Below, piece after piece: positions 36,456-45,587 of a stretch of 64,000 nucleotides of DNA. The number at the start of each line of letters is the position of its first letter. The first letter of the stretch is position 1. The notes beneath the pieces are model-generated. The model did no database searches and was not told the origin of the DNA. It saw only the letters and a program-made list of their open reading frames with translations. The translations under genes were made by a program, and so were the position numbers. Source of the stretch: Algibacter sp. L1A34. Its GTDB lineage: Bacteria; Bacteroidota; Bacteroidia; Flavobacteriales; Flavobacteriaceae. The stretch spans positions 2,592,001 through 2,656,000 of the forward strand of contig NZ_CP047029.1 in the NCBI RefSeq assembly GCF_009796805.1, read 5' to 3'.

Positions 36456-36707
36456 ATGAGAAAAGGTATACACCCAGAAAATTATAGATTAGTAGCGTTT
36501 AAAGATATGTCTAATGAAGATGTGTTTTTAACAAAATCTACAGCAAATACAAACGAAACTCTTGAAGTAGAAGGTGTTGAATATCCATTAATAAAAATGG
36601 AGATTTCTAGAACATCTCATCCTTTTTACACTGGTAAATCTAAATTAGTAGATACAGCTGGTCGTATTGACAAGTTCAAAAACAAATACGCTAAGTTTAA
36701 AAAATAA
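36456..36707 (+). CDS. rpmE2: 50S ribosomal protein L31, type B
   Basis: Ribosomal protein of the large subunit, 83 residues, starting [19 protein letters not shown]. It has the insertion and the C-terminal [18 protein letters not shown] that mark type B L31. The zinc-binding cysteines of the type A form are absent, as expected for the zinc-independent version. Single gene with a strong promoter upstream and a terminator downstream. Confidence 0.96.
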   Translation: MRKGIHPENYRLVAFKDMSNEDVFLTKSTANTNETLEVEGVEYPLIKMEISRTSHPFYTGKSKLVDTAGRIDKFKNKYAKFKK

Positions 36708-36731
36708 GTTTAGCCTACATTTTATATAAAG

Positions 36732-36762
36732 AGCCTTCATATTTAATATGTAAGGCTTTTTT
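36732..36762 (+). terminator. Terminator of rpmE2
   Basis: AGCCTTCATAT pairs with ATATGTAAGGCT with one bulged T, followed by a T run. Confidence 0.82.
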
Positions 36763-36837
36763 GTTTTCTATAATTAGGTTACTTTTGAATTAATAATTTA
36801 GAGTTTATTTAGGTGAGCTTTTAACTTCAGACTAAAA

Positions 36838-38013
36838 ATGAATTATATACTTTTTGACGGTCCTTCACGTAATAATTTATTACCTTTTACTTATACTCGG
36901 CCTGTTGCTGATATTAGGGTAGGAATATTAACGATTCGTGAAAAATGGGAAAGTTATCTGAGTTGTACTACAACAACCATAACTGAAGATTATTTAGCAG
37001 ATAAATTCCCGATGGTTGAAATGGAGGTAAATGTTATGATAAATGCATCATACCTTCCAAATGAAGAATTAGTTGAAAAAATTAAAGGGTTAAAAGAAAA
37101 TGAAGCTATATTTCAAGGTGATGATATTATAGCCTTTTTTGCTGTAGAAGGGCAAGAAGATATTGATTTTGATGATTATCATGCTATTGAATTTGACAGA
37201 GAGGTATTAAAAATCGAAAATACTTGGGATATTTTTTCTAAGAATGGAGATGCTATTAAGCAAGATTTTAAATTATTAACTGAAGATAGAACATCGGAAC
37301 CGATCTCGAAAACCAATAATATTATTGCTCCCGAAAATATTTTTTTAGAAGAAGGTGCAAAACTTGAATTTACAACGTTAAATGCGACTAATGGACCAAT
37401 ATACATTTCTAAAGATGCAGAAATTATGGAAGGCGCTCTCATCCGTGGACCATTTGCGTTATGTGAATCTTCAATTATAAAAATGGGTTCTAAAATTTAC
37501 GGACCTACAACAGTTGGTCCATTTAGTAAAGTAGGTGGAGAGGTAAATAACTCAGTTATTTTTGGATATTCTAATAAAGGTCATGAAGGGTTTTTAGGGA
37601 ATTCTGTGTTAGGCGAGTGGTGTAATTTAGGAGCCGATACCAATAATTCCAACCTTAAAAACAATTATGCAGAGGTGCGTTTGTGGGATTACCAAACAGA
37701 GGGTTTTGCCAAAACAGGCTTGCAGTTTTGTGGATTAATGATGGGCGACCATAGTAAATGCGGTATAAATACTATGTTTAATACTGGTACCGTTATTGGT
37801 GTGAGCGCTAATATTTTTGGTAGTGGATTTCCTCGGAATTTTGTTCCTAGTTTTTCTTGGGGAGGTAGTAGTGGGTTTTCAACGTATTTAACAAAGAAAG
37901 CTTTTGAGGTTGCTAAAGTGGTTATGGGTAGACGGAAAATCGAATTAGACCAGCAAGACGAGGCTATTTTAGAGCATATTTTTGAAGAGACAAAAAAATA
38001 CAGAAGATCATAG
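36838..38013 (+). CDS. GlmU-family sugar nucleotidyltransferase-like protein
   Basis: A protein of 391 residues. The N-terminal half resembles a nucleotidyltransferase (NYILFDGPSRNNLLPFTYTRPVADIRVG). The C-terminal half is a left-handed beta-helix of hexapeptide repeats (about 170-340), with GALIRGPFALCESSIIKMGSKI-type turns and the conserved GHEGFLGNSVLGEWCNLGADTNNSNLKNNY block. Bacteroidota carry this in addition to true GlmU. The N-terminal region lacks the usual LAAGxGTRM signature, so the catalytic activity is doubtful or different. Single gene; role probably in cell-envelope sugars. Confidence 0.82.
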   Translation: MNYILFDGPSRNNLLPFTYTRPVADIRVGILTIREKWESYLSCTTTTITEDYLADKFPMVEMEVNVMINASYLPNEELVEKIKGLKENEAIFQGDDIIAFFAVEGQEDIDFDDYHAIEFDREVLKIENTWDIFSKNGDAIKQDFKLLTEDRTSEPISKTNNIIAPENIFLEEGAKLEFTTLNATNGPIYISKDAEIMEGALIRGPFALCESSIIKMGSKIYGPTTVGPFSKVGGEVNNSVIFGYSNKGHEGFLGNSVLGEWCNLGADTNNSNLKNNYAEVRLWDYQTEGFAKTGLQFCGLMMGDHSKCGINTMFNTGTVIGVSANIFGSGFPRNFVPSFSWGGSSGFSTYLTKKAFEVAKVVMGRRKIELDQQDEAILEHIFEETKKYRRS

Positions 38014-38076
38014 CAGGATTATACGAAATTTGTTGATGACTTTTTTTTGAACACTTTTCAGTTATTCAAGTATTTG

Positions 38077-38084
38077 TATATTTG
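38077..38084 (+). promoter_or_regulatory. Putative -7 box before the PD40-repeat gene
   Basis: Perfect TATATTTG. It overlaps the upstream in-frame ATG at 38082, which is therefore unlikely to be the start. Confidence 0.55.
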
Positions 38085-38102
38085 TTTAAATATCAGTTTT
38101 TT

Positions 38103-39014
38103 ATGGTTAAATTTCTAGTCTGTATTTTTTTTATTTGTAGCGGAATAACTATAGCTCAAAATGAAAATTTTATTATTGACAATTTAAGTATCAATAATGA
38201 AAACCCACATTTTGGATTAATGCGTGTTAATGATGATATTTTATTTGCCTCTTACGAACTTGATAAAAAAGGTAGAGTAAAGCGAGTCCATGGACAACCT
38301 AAATTAACTATATTCCAAGGAGTAATAACTAATTCTGGAACTATTGATAAGGTTTCCCAATTACAAATTGACTCTAAGGCAGGGGTGCCTCAAATTTCTA
38401 GTGCGACACTATCTCAGGACGGAAATAAAATTTATATCACAACGGTTTACACAAATAAAAATAAGCCTAAGGTTAGGTTTAAAGAAACTAATTTTCATTT
38501 AGAAGTTGGGGAATTTAAAGCGGGCATTGGGTTTACTAATTTTAAAGTACTATCATTTTGTAAGCCAAAATTTTCTTATGCACATCCCGCATTGAGCGCA
38601 GATGGAAAAACTTTATTCTTTACAGCGAATATTAAAGGAGGAAAAGCAACGACTAGGGGAGGTTCAGATATCTTTAAGGTCGATATACTAGGAGGCAATT
38701 CGTTTAGTGAACCTGAGAATTTAGGAGCTAAAGTTAATTCTTATGGAAAAGAAATGTTTCCATTTATAGCGGAAGATAATACGTTGTATTTTTCATCTAA
38801 TAGACCTAATGGTTTTGGTGGTTACGACTTGTATAAAAGTACAATGAATGATGACGGTGCTTTTGAAAAAGCTGAAAAATTAGAAAAACCATTGAATAGT
38901 AATAAGGATGATTTGTCATTAATAATGAATCGGGATAATACTTCTGGTTTTTTATCGTCTAAACGTTTAAAAGGCAAGGGTGATGATGATATTTATTCAT
39001 TTAAAAAAAAATAA
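38103..39014 (+). CDS. Secreted PD40/WD40-like beta-propeller protein
   Basis: A protein of about 303 residues with a signal peptide (ending TIAQN). PD40 repeats include YAHPALSADGKTLFFTAN and MFPFIAEDNTLYFSSNRPNG, with ISSATLSQDGNKIYITT earlier. Such propellers often precede an OmpA-like domain, but here the chain ends after the propeller (DDIYSFKKK), so no peptidoglycan anchor is present. ATG at 38103 is chosen over 38082, because the latter lies in the -7 box. The role is unknown; it may be part of a periplasmic or surface complex. Confidence 0.8.
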   Translation: MVKFLVCIFFICSGITIAQNENFIIDNLSINNENPHFGLMRVNDDILFASYELDKKGRVKRVHGQPKLTIFQGVITNSGTIDKVSQLQIDSKAGVPQISSATLSQDGNKIYITTVYTNKNKPKVRFKETNFHLEVGEFKAGIGFTNFKVLSFCKPKFSYAHPALSADGKTLFFTANIKGGKATTRGGSDIFKVDILGGNSFSEPENLGAKVNSYGKEMFPFIAEDNTLYFSSNRPNGFGGYDLYKSTMNDDGAFEKAEKLEKPLNSNKDDLSLIMNRDNTSGFLSSKRLKGKGDDDIYSFKKK

Positions 39015-39062
39015 GTAAGGAATTGGCTATATTGTGAAAAATTAAGTCTATCAATCTAATTT

Positions 39063-39776
39063 ATGCGTATCTTTTTTAAAAACATTTATTTGTTTTCAGT
39101 GCTATTTTTTGCAGCTGTATTAATGGATGATTTGGTTAAACAAAGCCTTGATGAAACATTTTATCGCTATATAACCAAAAGTTTAGCAATAGGTTTGTTG
39201 CTAGTATATTATATTGTAAACAAACAAGAAAATGTTCCCAAGTTCAAGTCTAATGCCGTAATTGTGGCTTTAGTACTGTTTATTATAGGCGGATGTTTTG
39301 GAGTAGTTATGAAAAATAATTTCACGTTTTTCATACTTTCTTTTGTGTTTTTTGTTGGAGGTAAGGCTTTCTATTGCTTGCGCTTAGCTAAAAATCATGA
39401 CTTTAATTTTAATCGGATAATTCCTTTTTTTCTATTCTTTAGTTTATTTATGTATTTCCTAGTTGATGAAATTTATGATAAATTAGGTGATCAGTTACTT
39501 ATAATAGTTGCTTATTTTTCTATATCTGTAATCTTGATGGCTTTTGCTTTTATGCGAAAAGAATTTGTTTGCTATAAAAGTTATATTCTCGTATTTTCAG
39601 GTCTTTTCCTTTTTGTTATATCAGAAAGTCTGTTGGCTGTTAGGCTATATGGAAGTAATTTTACTTTAAATGGAACATTAGTTGTTGTTTTGTATGAGTT
39701 GGGGCAGTATTTATTTGTTATTGGAATATTAAGAGAGGTCTTAATTAAGCCAAAAGAAACTGTTGAAATAATTTAA
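39063..39776 (+). CDS. Multi-pass membrane protein, YhhN/TMEM86-like
   Basis: A protein of 237 residues with about eight hydrophobic segments and few charges. The layout and the motifs KSLAIGLLLVYYIV and FLFVISESLLAVRLYGS resemble YhhN-type lysoplasmalogenases. The aspartates that the family normally carries (GD in the second motif, SD in the late motif) are not seen; the late motif reads SE. It may be an inactive or diverged member. It follows the PD40 gene by 48 bases and may share its transcript. Assignment is tentative. Confidence 0.5.
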   Translation: MRIFFKNIYLFSVLFFAAVLMDDLVKQSLDETFYRYITKSLAIGLLLVYYIVNKQENVPKFKSNAVIVALVLFIIGGCFGVVMKNNFTFFILSFVFFVGGKAFYCLRLAKNHDFNFNRIIPFFLFFSLFMYFLVDEIYDKLGDQLLIIVAYFSISVILMAFAFMRKEFVCYKSYILVFSGLFLFVISESLLAVRLYGSNFTLNGTLVVVLYELGQYLFVIGILREVLIKPKETVEII

Positions 39777-39839
39777 TTAAAATAGATTGCTTAGATTGTT
39801 TATACTGAGTAAGGAATACTTATTGGTTGTGAGCTAATA

Positions 39840-41471
39840 CTAATTTTTATCTTCTAGCTTTTTAACCTGTTTTAGTTCTAATAAATTTATTGGGTTTATT
39901 CCTAAATCTTTTACGTTTTTTCTTGTAAAGCGTACAACTTCATCATAAAATAAAGGAATAATTGGAGCTTCTTGCATAACTAAGGAATCCATTTTAGAGT
40001 AAAGTTTTTCTCTGTTTTTTGGGTTAGTTTCTGTAAAAGCTTGTTCGTACCAAGAATCGAATTTTGAGTTTTTAAAATGTGTATAATTAGGACCATTCGG
40101 AGCGAAATTTTTACTATAAAATAGAGATAAATAATTTTCGGCATCGGGATAATCTGCAACCCAACTAGCTCTAAAAAGATCTAATTTGTTATTGGCTTTG
40201 GCATCTTTTAAAGTAGCGGCTGGAATAACATCTATGTTTACTATAAGGCCTGTTTTTTGAAGTTCACGTTGTATATATTCGCAAAAACTTAAATAATTTC
40301 CAATGGTTGTTATTGTTATTTCTGGATCTTTTTTACCCGTTTCATTTTTATATTGCTCAACTAATTGTTTCGCTTTTTCAGGCTGATAACTAAAACCAAC
40401 CAGTGCATTGTATCCAGGTAATCCTTTGGGTATAAATCCTCCGTTTGCTGGAATACCAACACCATTACGTAAATAAATCATCATTTTTTTTCGGTCGAAA
40501 CCATAATTAATAGCTTTTCTTAATAGTTTTGATTGAGTTTCCGAAGTTTGAGAGTCTAAATTAAATCCTAAATATTCTGTATTTAAATATGGGCCACGAA
40601 TTAATCGTGATGTTTTTTCATACTTATCACGTAATCTACCATCAGCAGTTAAAACTTCATCTTTGTAAGAAGCATCTAAACCAGATACAAAATCTATGTT
40701 ACCTTGGGCAAATTGCATGAATTCACTTTGTTTGTCTGGTAAAAAAGTAATGGCAACAGCTTCTAAATAAGGTAAGCTATTTCCGTTATAGTCTTTTTCA
40801 AAATAAAGTTCATTTTTTCTGAATACCAATTTTATGTTTTCTTCCCAACGTTTAAATTTGAAAGGGCCAGTTCCAATCGGGTTTGCTCTAAAATCAGAAT
40901 TATAAAATTCTACAATTTCTTTAGGTACAACCGAGCAATACTTCATAGTTAATAAACCTAAAAAGGCAGGGAAAGGTTGTTTTAATTTAATTTGAAATAG
41001 AGTATCATTAACAACATTAAATTGGTCTACTTTGTTTAAAATCCAACTTCCTGGTGATGCAATTTGTTTGTCCAATAATCGATTTAAGCTGTATTCAATA
41101 TCTTTAGCAACTACTGTTCTTGTTGAGTCTTTGCCAAATAGTTTGTGTTTATGAAAATAAACGTCGTTTCTAAGAGTGAAGTTATAGGTTTTTGCGTCTT
41201 CAGAAATATGCCAGCTTTTTGCAATACATGGAATAACTTTTAAATTGTTATCCATTTGTACCAAACCGTTAAATAATTGATTTGTTGCCCAAATATCTGC
41301 AATATCTTTAGAAAATGCAGGGTCTAGTGAACCTATGTTTTTGTGTTCATTATACCGAAAAACAAGGTGATCTTTACCTTGATTTGAATTGTTTTCACAT
41401 GAAAAAAAGAATAAAACAGCGCAACTAATTGATAGGTAGTTTATTATTTGACTAGTAACATGTTTTATCAT
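39840..41471 (-). CDS. Peptide-type ABC substrate-binding lipoprotein (DppA/OppA family)
   Basis: Solute-binding protein of SBP family 5, 543 residues from the ATG at 41471. The lipoprotein signal is FFFSCEN. Family motifs are IGSLDPAFSKDIADIWATNQLFNGLV, NPIGTGPFKFKRWEEN and GVGIPANGGFIPKG. It should bind oligopeptides or related solutes at the membrane. No permease or ATPase gene is adjacent, so it is an orphan binding protein. An upstream in-frame ATG at 41579 would overlap the divergent mtaB start and hide the lipoprotein signal, so 41471 is preferred. Confidence 0.87.
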   Translation of the reverse strand: MIKHVTSQIINYLSISCAVLFFFSCENNSNQGKDHLVFRYNEHKNIGSLDPAFSKDIADIWATNQLFNGLVQMDNNLKVIPCIAKSWHISEDAKTYNFTLRNDVYFHKHKLFGKDSTRTVVAKDIEYSLNRLLDKQIASPGSWILNKVDQFNVVNDTLFQIKLKQPFPAFLGLLTMKYCSVVPKEIVEFYNSDFRANPIGTGPFKFKRWEENIKLVFRKNELYFEKDYNGNSLPYLEAVAITFLPDKQSEFMQFAQGNIDFVSGLDASYKDEVLTADGRLRDKYEKTSRLIRGPYLNTEYLGFNLDSQTSETQSKLLRKAINYGFDRKKMMIYLRNGVGIPANGGFIPKGLPGYNALVGFSYQPEKAKQLVEQYKNETGKKDPEITITTIGNYLSFCEYIQRELQKTGLIVNIDVIPAATLKDAKANNKLDLFRASWVADYPDAENYLSLFYSKNFAPNGPNYTHFKNSKFDSWYEQAFTETNPKNREKLYSKMDSLVMQEAPIIPLFYDEVVRFTRKNVKDLGINPINLLELKQVKKLEDKN

Positions 41472-41486
41472 ATAACTTATTAATTG

Positions 41487-41494
41487 TAAATTTG
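41487..41494 (+). promoter_or_regulatory. Putative -7 box before mtaB
   Basis: Perfect TAAATTTG, 66 bases before the mtaB ATG. The -33 region is weak. Confidence 0.45.
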
Positions 41495-41560
41495 CAGACT
41501 TTTTAAGTGTAAAGATAATTTTAAAAAGAGCTTGAAACAAGCAGAGGATAACAAAATATA

Positions 41561-42889
41561 ATGAATAAAAAAGTCGCATTTTATACTTTAGGTTGTAAAC
41601 TTAATTTTTCTGAAACATCAACCATATCTAGAAACTTTGATGATGAGGGGTTTAGTCGCGTAGATTTTTCCGAAAAGGCGGATATTTACGTCATAAACAC
41701 CTGTTCCGTAACCGAAAATGCAGACAAACGTTTTAAAACTATAGTTAAGCAGGCGCAAAAGGCAAATCCTGATGCTTTTGTTGCTGCCGTTGGTTGCTAT
41801 GCGCAATTAAAACCGCAAGAATTGGCAGATGTTAATGGTGTCGATTTAGTGCTTGGTGCCACCGAAAAATTTAAAATAACAGATTATTTAAACGATTTAT
41901 CTAAAAATGATTTTGGTGAAGTACATTCTTGTGAAATAGAAGATGCGGATTTCTATGTAGGATCTTATTCAGTAGGAGATAGAACACGTGCTTTTTTAAA
42001 AGTGCAAGATGGTTGCGATTATAAATGTACCTATTGCACAATTCCTTTGGCAAGAGGGATTTCTAGAAGTGATACAATGGAAGGTGTCTTGAAAAATGCA
42101 CGTGATATTTCTAAACAAAATATTAAAGAAATTGTTTTAACGGGTGTTAATATCGGTGATTACGGTAAAGGTGAATTTGGCAACAAAAAGCATGAACATA
42201 CATTTTTAGACTTAGTTACGGAGTTGGATAAAGTAGAAGGTATTGAGCGGTTACGTATCTCGTCTATAGAGCCTAATTTGTTAAAAAATGATACTATCGA
42301 TTTGGTGTCTAAATCTAGAGCATTTGTACCACATTTTCATATTCCGTTACAATCGGGAAGTAACGAAATTCTTAAAAAAATGAAGCGTCGTTATATGCGT
42401 GAATTGTATGTAGATCGCGTTTTAAAAATTAAAGAAGTGATGCCACATGCTTGTATTGGTGTAGATGTTATTGTTGGTTTTCCAGGAGAAACAGATGAGC
42501 ATTTTTTAGAAACTTATAATTTTTTAACCGAGTTGGATATTTCATATTTACATGTGTTTACTTATTCTGAGCGCGATAATACAGAGGCTGCAGAAATGGA
42601 TGGTATTGTGCATGGTAGCGTGCGTAGCAAGCGCAGTAAAATGCTAAGAGGTTTATCTGTTAAAAAGCGTCGTGCTTTTTACGAGAGTCAATTAGGAACA
42701 ACAAGAACCGTTTTGTTTGAAAGCGAAAATAAAGGTGGTTATATTCATGGTTTTACCGAAAACTATGTAAAGGTTAAAACACCATGGAACCCAGAATTCG
42801 TTAATACGTTGCATGAGGTCGTACTTACAAAAATAGACGATGATGGATTAGTTAGATTCGATTTTAATAAGCAAGATATCGCAGTGTAA
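41561..42889 (+). CDS. mtaB: tRNA (t6A37-C2) methylthiotransferase MtaB
   Basis: Radical-SAM methylthiotransferase that makes ms2t6A at position 37 of tRNAs reading ANN codons. It has 442 residues. The N-terminal cluster domain has the first cysteine in YTLGCKLNFSET and others in NTCSVTENADKR and VGCYAQL. The radical SAM CxxxCxxC is CDYKCTYC (about residue 150), and a TRAM-like domain lies at the end. The N-terminus GCKLN...ET favours MtaB over MiaB or RimO. It is divergent from the SBP gene. Confidence 0.93.
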   Translation: MNKKVAFYTLGCKLNFSETSTISRNFDDEGFSRVDFSEKADIYVINTCSVTENADKRFKTIVKQAQKANPDAFVAAVGCYAQLKPQELADVNGVDLVLGATEKFKITDYLNDLSKNDFGEVHSCEIEDADFYVGSYSVGDRTRAFLKVQDGCDYKCTYCTIPLARGISRSDTMEGVLKNARDISKQNIKEIVLTGVNIGDYGKGEFGNKKHEHTFLDLVTELDKVEGIERLRISSIEPNLLKNDTIDLVSKSRAFVPHFHIPLQSGSNEILKKMKRRYMRELYVDRVLKIKEVMPHACIGVDVIVGFPGETDEHFLETYNFLTELDISYLHVFTYSERDNTEAAEMDGIVHGSVRSKRSKMLRGLSVKKRRAFYESQLGTTRTVLFESENKGGYIHGFTENYVKVKTPWNPEFVNTLHEVVLTKIDDDGLVRFDFNKQDIAV

Positions 42890-43012
42890 CGATAAGTGTT
42901 TCCTTTTGAATTGATTTATTGGAGTTTAATCGAGTTTATTTTGAGTTTATTTATATACTAATGTAAGTTTGATAAGAAATATTTCGATACTAAGTCTCGA
43001 AATTTACTATTT

Positions 43013-43402
43013 ATGAAAAAATCCCTTAAATTATTTACTTCCTTTTTAGTTGTTTTTCTTTTCATTTCTTGTTCTAGTAAAGATGATAATGAAAATACTG
43101 ATTTATTAGGTGTTTGGCAAACTAATGAGGTTTTAGCTGAAAAAACAACTACGTTTACCTTGGTTTTTGGCGAAAATAATACTGGCTTAAGTATTTATGC
43201 CGTTGTAAATAATACAGGCGAAGAAACATCTAGCTTAGAGCCTTTTAGTTGGGAACTAAACGGAAAAGTAGTTACGCTTTTAGATATTGATACAACTGAC
43301 AATAATTACGAAATAAATGATGATGGCCAGCTTGTTTTAAATGGTTCTGGAGAAGTGATTATTTTAGAAAAAATATCCGATAATTATTCGCAATATTATT
43401 AA
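43013..43402 (+). CDS. Small lipocalin-like lipoprotein
   Basis: A protein of 129 residues with a lipoprotein signal (FLFISCSSKDD) and a short domain starting LLGVWQTNEV with beta-strand-rich sequence (TFTLVFGENNTG, PFSWELNGKVVTLLD). It resembles the lipocalin-like domains common in Bacteroidota lipoproteins. The ligand is unknown. It is transcribed alone and shares a bidirectional terminator with the convergent gene. Confidence 0.65.
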   Translation: MKKSLKLFTSFLVVFLFISCSSKDDNENTDLLGVWQTNEVLAEKTTTFTLVFGENNTGLSIYAVVNNTGEETSSLEPFSWELNGKVVTLLDIDTTDNNYEINDDGQLVLNGSGEVIILEKISDNYSQYY

Positions 43403-43427
43403 TGTAATTGATAATTCAATTAAAGCA

Positions 43428-43464
43428 TAAAAAAAACCGAAGCTATAAACTTCGGTTTTTTTTG
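43428..43464. terminator. Bidirectional terminator
   Basis: AAAACCGAAG / CTTCGGTTTT with a seven-base loop, with A and T runs on both sides, between two convergent genes. Confidence 0.9.
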
Positions 43465-43482
43465 TTTTCAATTATATGAAAA

Positions 43483-43779
43483 TTAAATTCTTACACCTAC
43501 TGGTAGCATGCGTTTATACTTTCTATTACTTCTCACAAATTTCGCGATTTCTGGGCAAGTTGGCATAACACTTAAGTTGCGTTCAGCTATTTGATCGAAA
43601 ACAGCTGCTAAAAATTCATTACTAAAGTTTTCATTCGTAATTTCTTCTGGAATAATAAGCTTAGTTAAAAAAATTTTTCTTTCTTGCAGAGAGTACTCTA
43701 TTATGGCCAAATGGTCATCGATTTTAATTTCAAATTGACGTAAAAAATCATTGTCAATCAATTCAGCAGCTTCAACCAT
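43483..43779 (-). CDS. Small GNAT-like N-acetyltransferase (YjdJ/GtnA type)
   Basis: A protein of 98 residues fitting the short acetyltransferase-like family (GCN5-related, YjdJ type). It has FEIKIDDHLAIIEYSLQERKIFLTKLIIPEE, then a helix and CPEIAKFVRSNRKYKRMLP, equivalent to the CoA-binding and C-terminal parts of that fold. The usual glycine-rich Q/RxxGxG/A motif is not obvious. The substrate is unknown. Single gene, divergent from the hydrolase gene. Confidence 0.7.
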   Translation of the reverse strand: MVEAAELIDNDFLRQFEIKIDDHLAIIEYSLQERKIFLTKLIIPEEITNENFSNEFLAAVFDQIAERNLSVMPTCPEIAKFVRSNRKYKRMLPVGVRI

Positions 43780-43901
43780 ATCATAAATTTTTTTAAATTA
43801 TTTACAAACTTAAAATAGTTGAGAACTATTTTGTATAAGTTTGTAGAGCAAAAGTACGAAAAAAAAACGTTATATTATAGATAAATAGAAGTTAATCCCT
43901 T

Positions 43902-44567
43902 ATGCATCAAGAGCTAATACACATTTATTTAATGCCAGGAATGGCCGCTAGTCCTCTAATTTTTGAAAACATTAAATTACCTGAAGATATATTTCAAATT
44001 CATTTATTAGAATGGATGATTCCTGTTGAAAATGAATTGCTTAGCGATTATGCTTTACGGATGACGAAGCATATAAAACATGAAAACATTGTGTTGTTAG
44101 GCGTCTCCTTTGGTGGTGTTCTTGTTCAAGAAATGGCTAAATACATAAAGCCGAGGAAACTCATTATTACATCGAGTGTAAAATCGATGCACGAATTACC
44201 TAAACGTATGCTTTTGGCAAAAGCAACAAAAGCTTATAAACTGGTGCCTACTCAATTGGCTTCAAATATTGATGTATTCGAAAAATATGCTGTGGGTAAG
44301 GTGGTGAAAAAACGTATTGAACTTTATCAAAAATACCTTTCGGTTAATGATAGTCGTTATTTAACTTGGGCCATAGAACAAATGGTTTGTTGGAACCAAG
44401 AGGAACCACCAGAGGGAATTATTCATATCCATGGCGATGATGATGGTGTTTTTCCAATTAAAAATATAAAAAATTGTATTGTTGTTAAAAACGGAACACA
44501 TATTGCGATAATAAACAAATACAAATGGTTCAATGAAAATTTACCTCGAATTATTTTAGAAAACTAA
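43902..44567 (+). CDS. Alpha/beta hydrolase
   Basis: A protein of 221 residues with an alpha/beta hydrolase fold. The oxyanion region is LMPGMAASPLIFEN, the nucleophile elbow GVSFGG (about residue 68), the acid probably in IHGDDDGVFP, and the histidine in NGTHIAIINK near the end. The substrate cannot be told. There is no signal peptide, so it is cytoplasmic. It lies 34 bases upstream of the lytic transglycosylase gene on the same strand. Confidence 0.83.
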   Translation: MHQELIHIYLMPGMAASPLIFENIKLPEDIFQIHLLEWMIPVENELLSDYALRMTKHIKHENIVLLGVSFGGVLVQEMAKYIKPRKLIITSSVKSMHELPKRMLLAKATKAYKLVPTQLASNIDVFEKYAVGKVVKKRIELYQKYLSVNDSRYLTWAIEQMVCWNQEEPPEGIIHIHGDDDGVFPIKNIKNCIVVKNGTHIAIINKYKWFNENLPRIILEN

Positions 44568-44601
44568 ATAAAAACTTATATTTAAACAAAACTTTTTAAA
44601 A

Positions 44602-45522
44602 ATGAAGATAGTACAGAAAGCCTTAGCATTAGTGGGATTATTAAGTTTGTGTGTGTTATTTATTAACGCTTTTCAAGAAGCACCTACCGACGAAAATTTT
44701 GAAACCAAATTAATTAACGATTATAATGTTTACGCCTTGCAAGTTCCAGAAAAATTGGATTTTGCAGGTGAAGCCATGCCGCTTGAAAATCCAGATATTT
44801 TAGAGCGTATGGATAGAGAATTGTTGGTAAATACGTATTGGCAATCTAATGGATTGTTAATGTTTAAACGCTCTAAAAAATATTTTCCAATTATAGAGCC
44901 AATACTTTCAAAATACGGAGTTCCAAACGATTTTAAATATTTAGCCGTAATAGAAAGTGGTTTAACAAACGCTGTATCTCCAGCAGGAGCAAAGGGGTTT
45001 TGGCAAATAATGCCAGCAACGGGAAGGGAAAATGGCCTAGAAGTTAACAATAATGTCGATGAACGATATAATTTAGAAATGGCAACAGAAGTGGCTTGTA
45101 AATATTTATTAAAGTCGAAAGAAGAATTAGGTTCTTGGACGCTAGCGGCAGCAGCATATAATGCTGGAAATGCAGGTGTTTCTAGACGTTTAAAAGAACA
45201 AAACGTAAAAGAGTACTACGATTTGCTTTTAGGTGAAGAAACAGGGCGTTATATGTTTAGGATTGTCGCTTTGAAAGAGATTTTATCGAACCCAGATAAA
45301 TACGGTTTCAATTTTAGAGATAAGGATTTGTATAGTCCCGTTCCAACTTACAAAGTAGAAGTGGATACAGCAGTAACAGATTTTACTAAGTTTGCCGAAA
45401 ATTATGGTATTAACTACAAAATATTAAAATTGCATAACCCATGGTTACGCGAGCCACATTTAAACAATAGATCTAGAAAACAGTATTATATCAATATTCC
45501 AAAAGAAGGTTATTATAATTAA
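44602..45522 (+). CDS. Membrane-bound lytic murein transglycosylase, MltD-like
   Basis: Cleaves peptidoglycan glycan strands with release of anhydro-muropeptides. It has 306 residues, with an N-terminal signal or anchor (about 1-24) and an SLT domain at about 100-230. The catalytic glutamate is E118 in AVIESGL, followed by PAGAKGFWQIMPATGRENGL and AAAYNAGNAGVSRRLKE. The C-terminal part (about 250-306) lacks recognisable LysM repeats, which longer MltD proteins carry. A 16-bp perfect stem terminator follows. Confidence 0.9.
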   Translation: MKIVQKALALVGLLSLCVLFINAFQEAPTDENFETKLINDYNVYALQVPEKLDFAGEAMPLENPDILERMDRELLVNTYWQSNGLLMFKRSKKYFPIIEPILSKYGVPNDFKYLAVIESGLTNAVSPAGAKGFWQIMPATGRENGLEVNNNVDERYNLEMATEVACKYLLKSKEELGSWTLAAAAYNAGNAGVSRRLKEQNVKEYYDLLLGEETGRYMFRIVALKEILSNPDKYGFNFRDKDLYSPVPTYKVEVDTAVTDFTKFAENYGINYKILKLHNPWLREPHLNNRSRKQYYINIPKEGYYN

Positions 45523-45537
45523 TTAAAGTCTAGTTTA

Positions 45538-45587
45538 CTAAAACAAAAAAGCCAATACTTTTAGGAGTGTGGGCTTTTTTGTTTTAG
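45538..45587 (+). terminator. Terminator after the lytic transglycosylase gene
   Basis: Perfect 16-bp stem, CTAAAACAAAAAAGCC (45538-45553) with GGCTTTTTTGTTTTAG (45572-45587). Confidence 0.9.

Noticed and set aside
42965-43012. TCGATACTAAGTCTCGA partial palindrome before the lipocalin-like gene
   Set aside because: Arms match at only a few positions, and no similar site is found before other genes.
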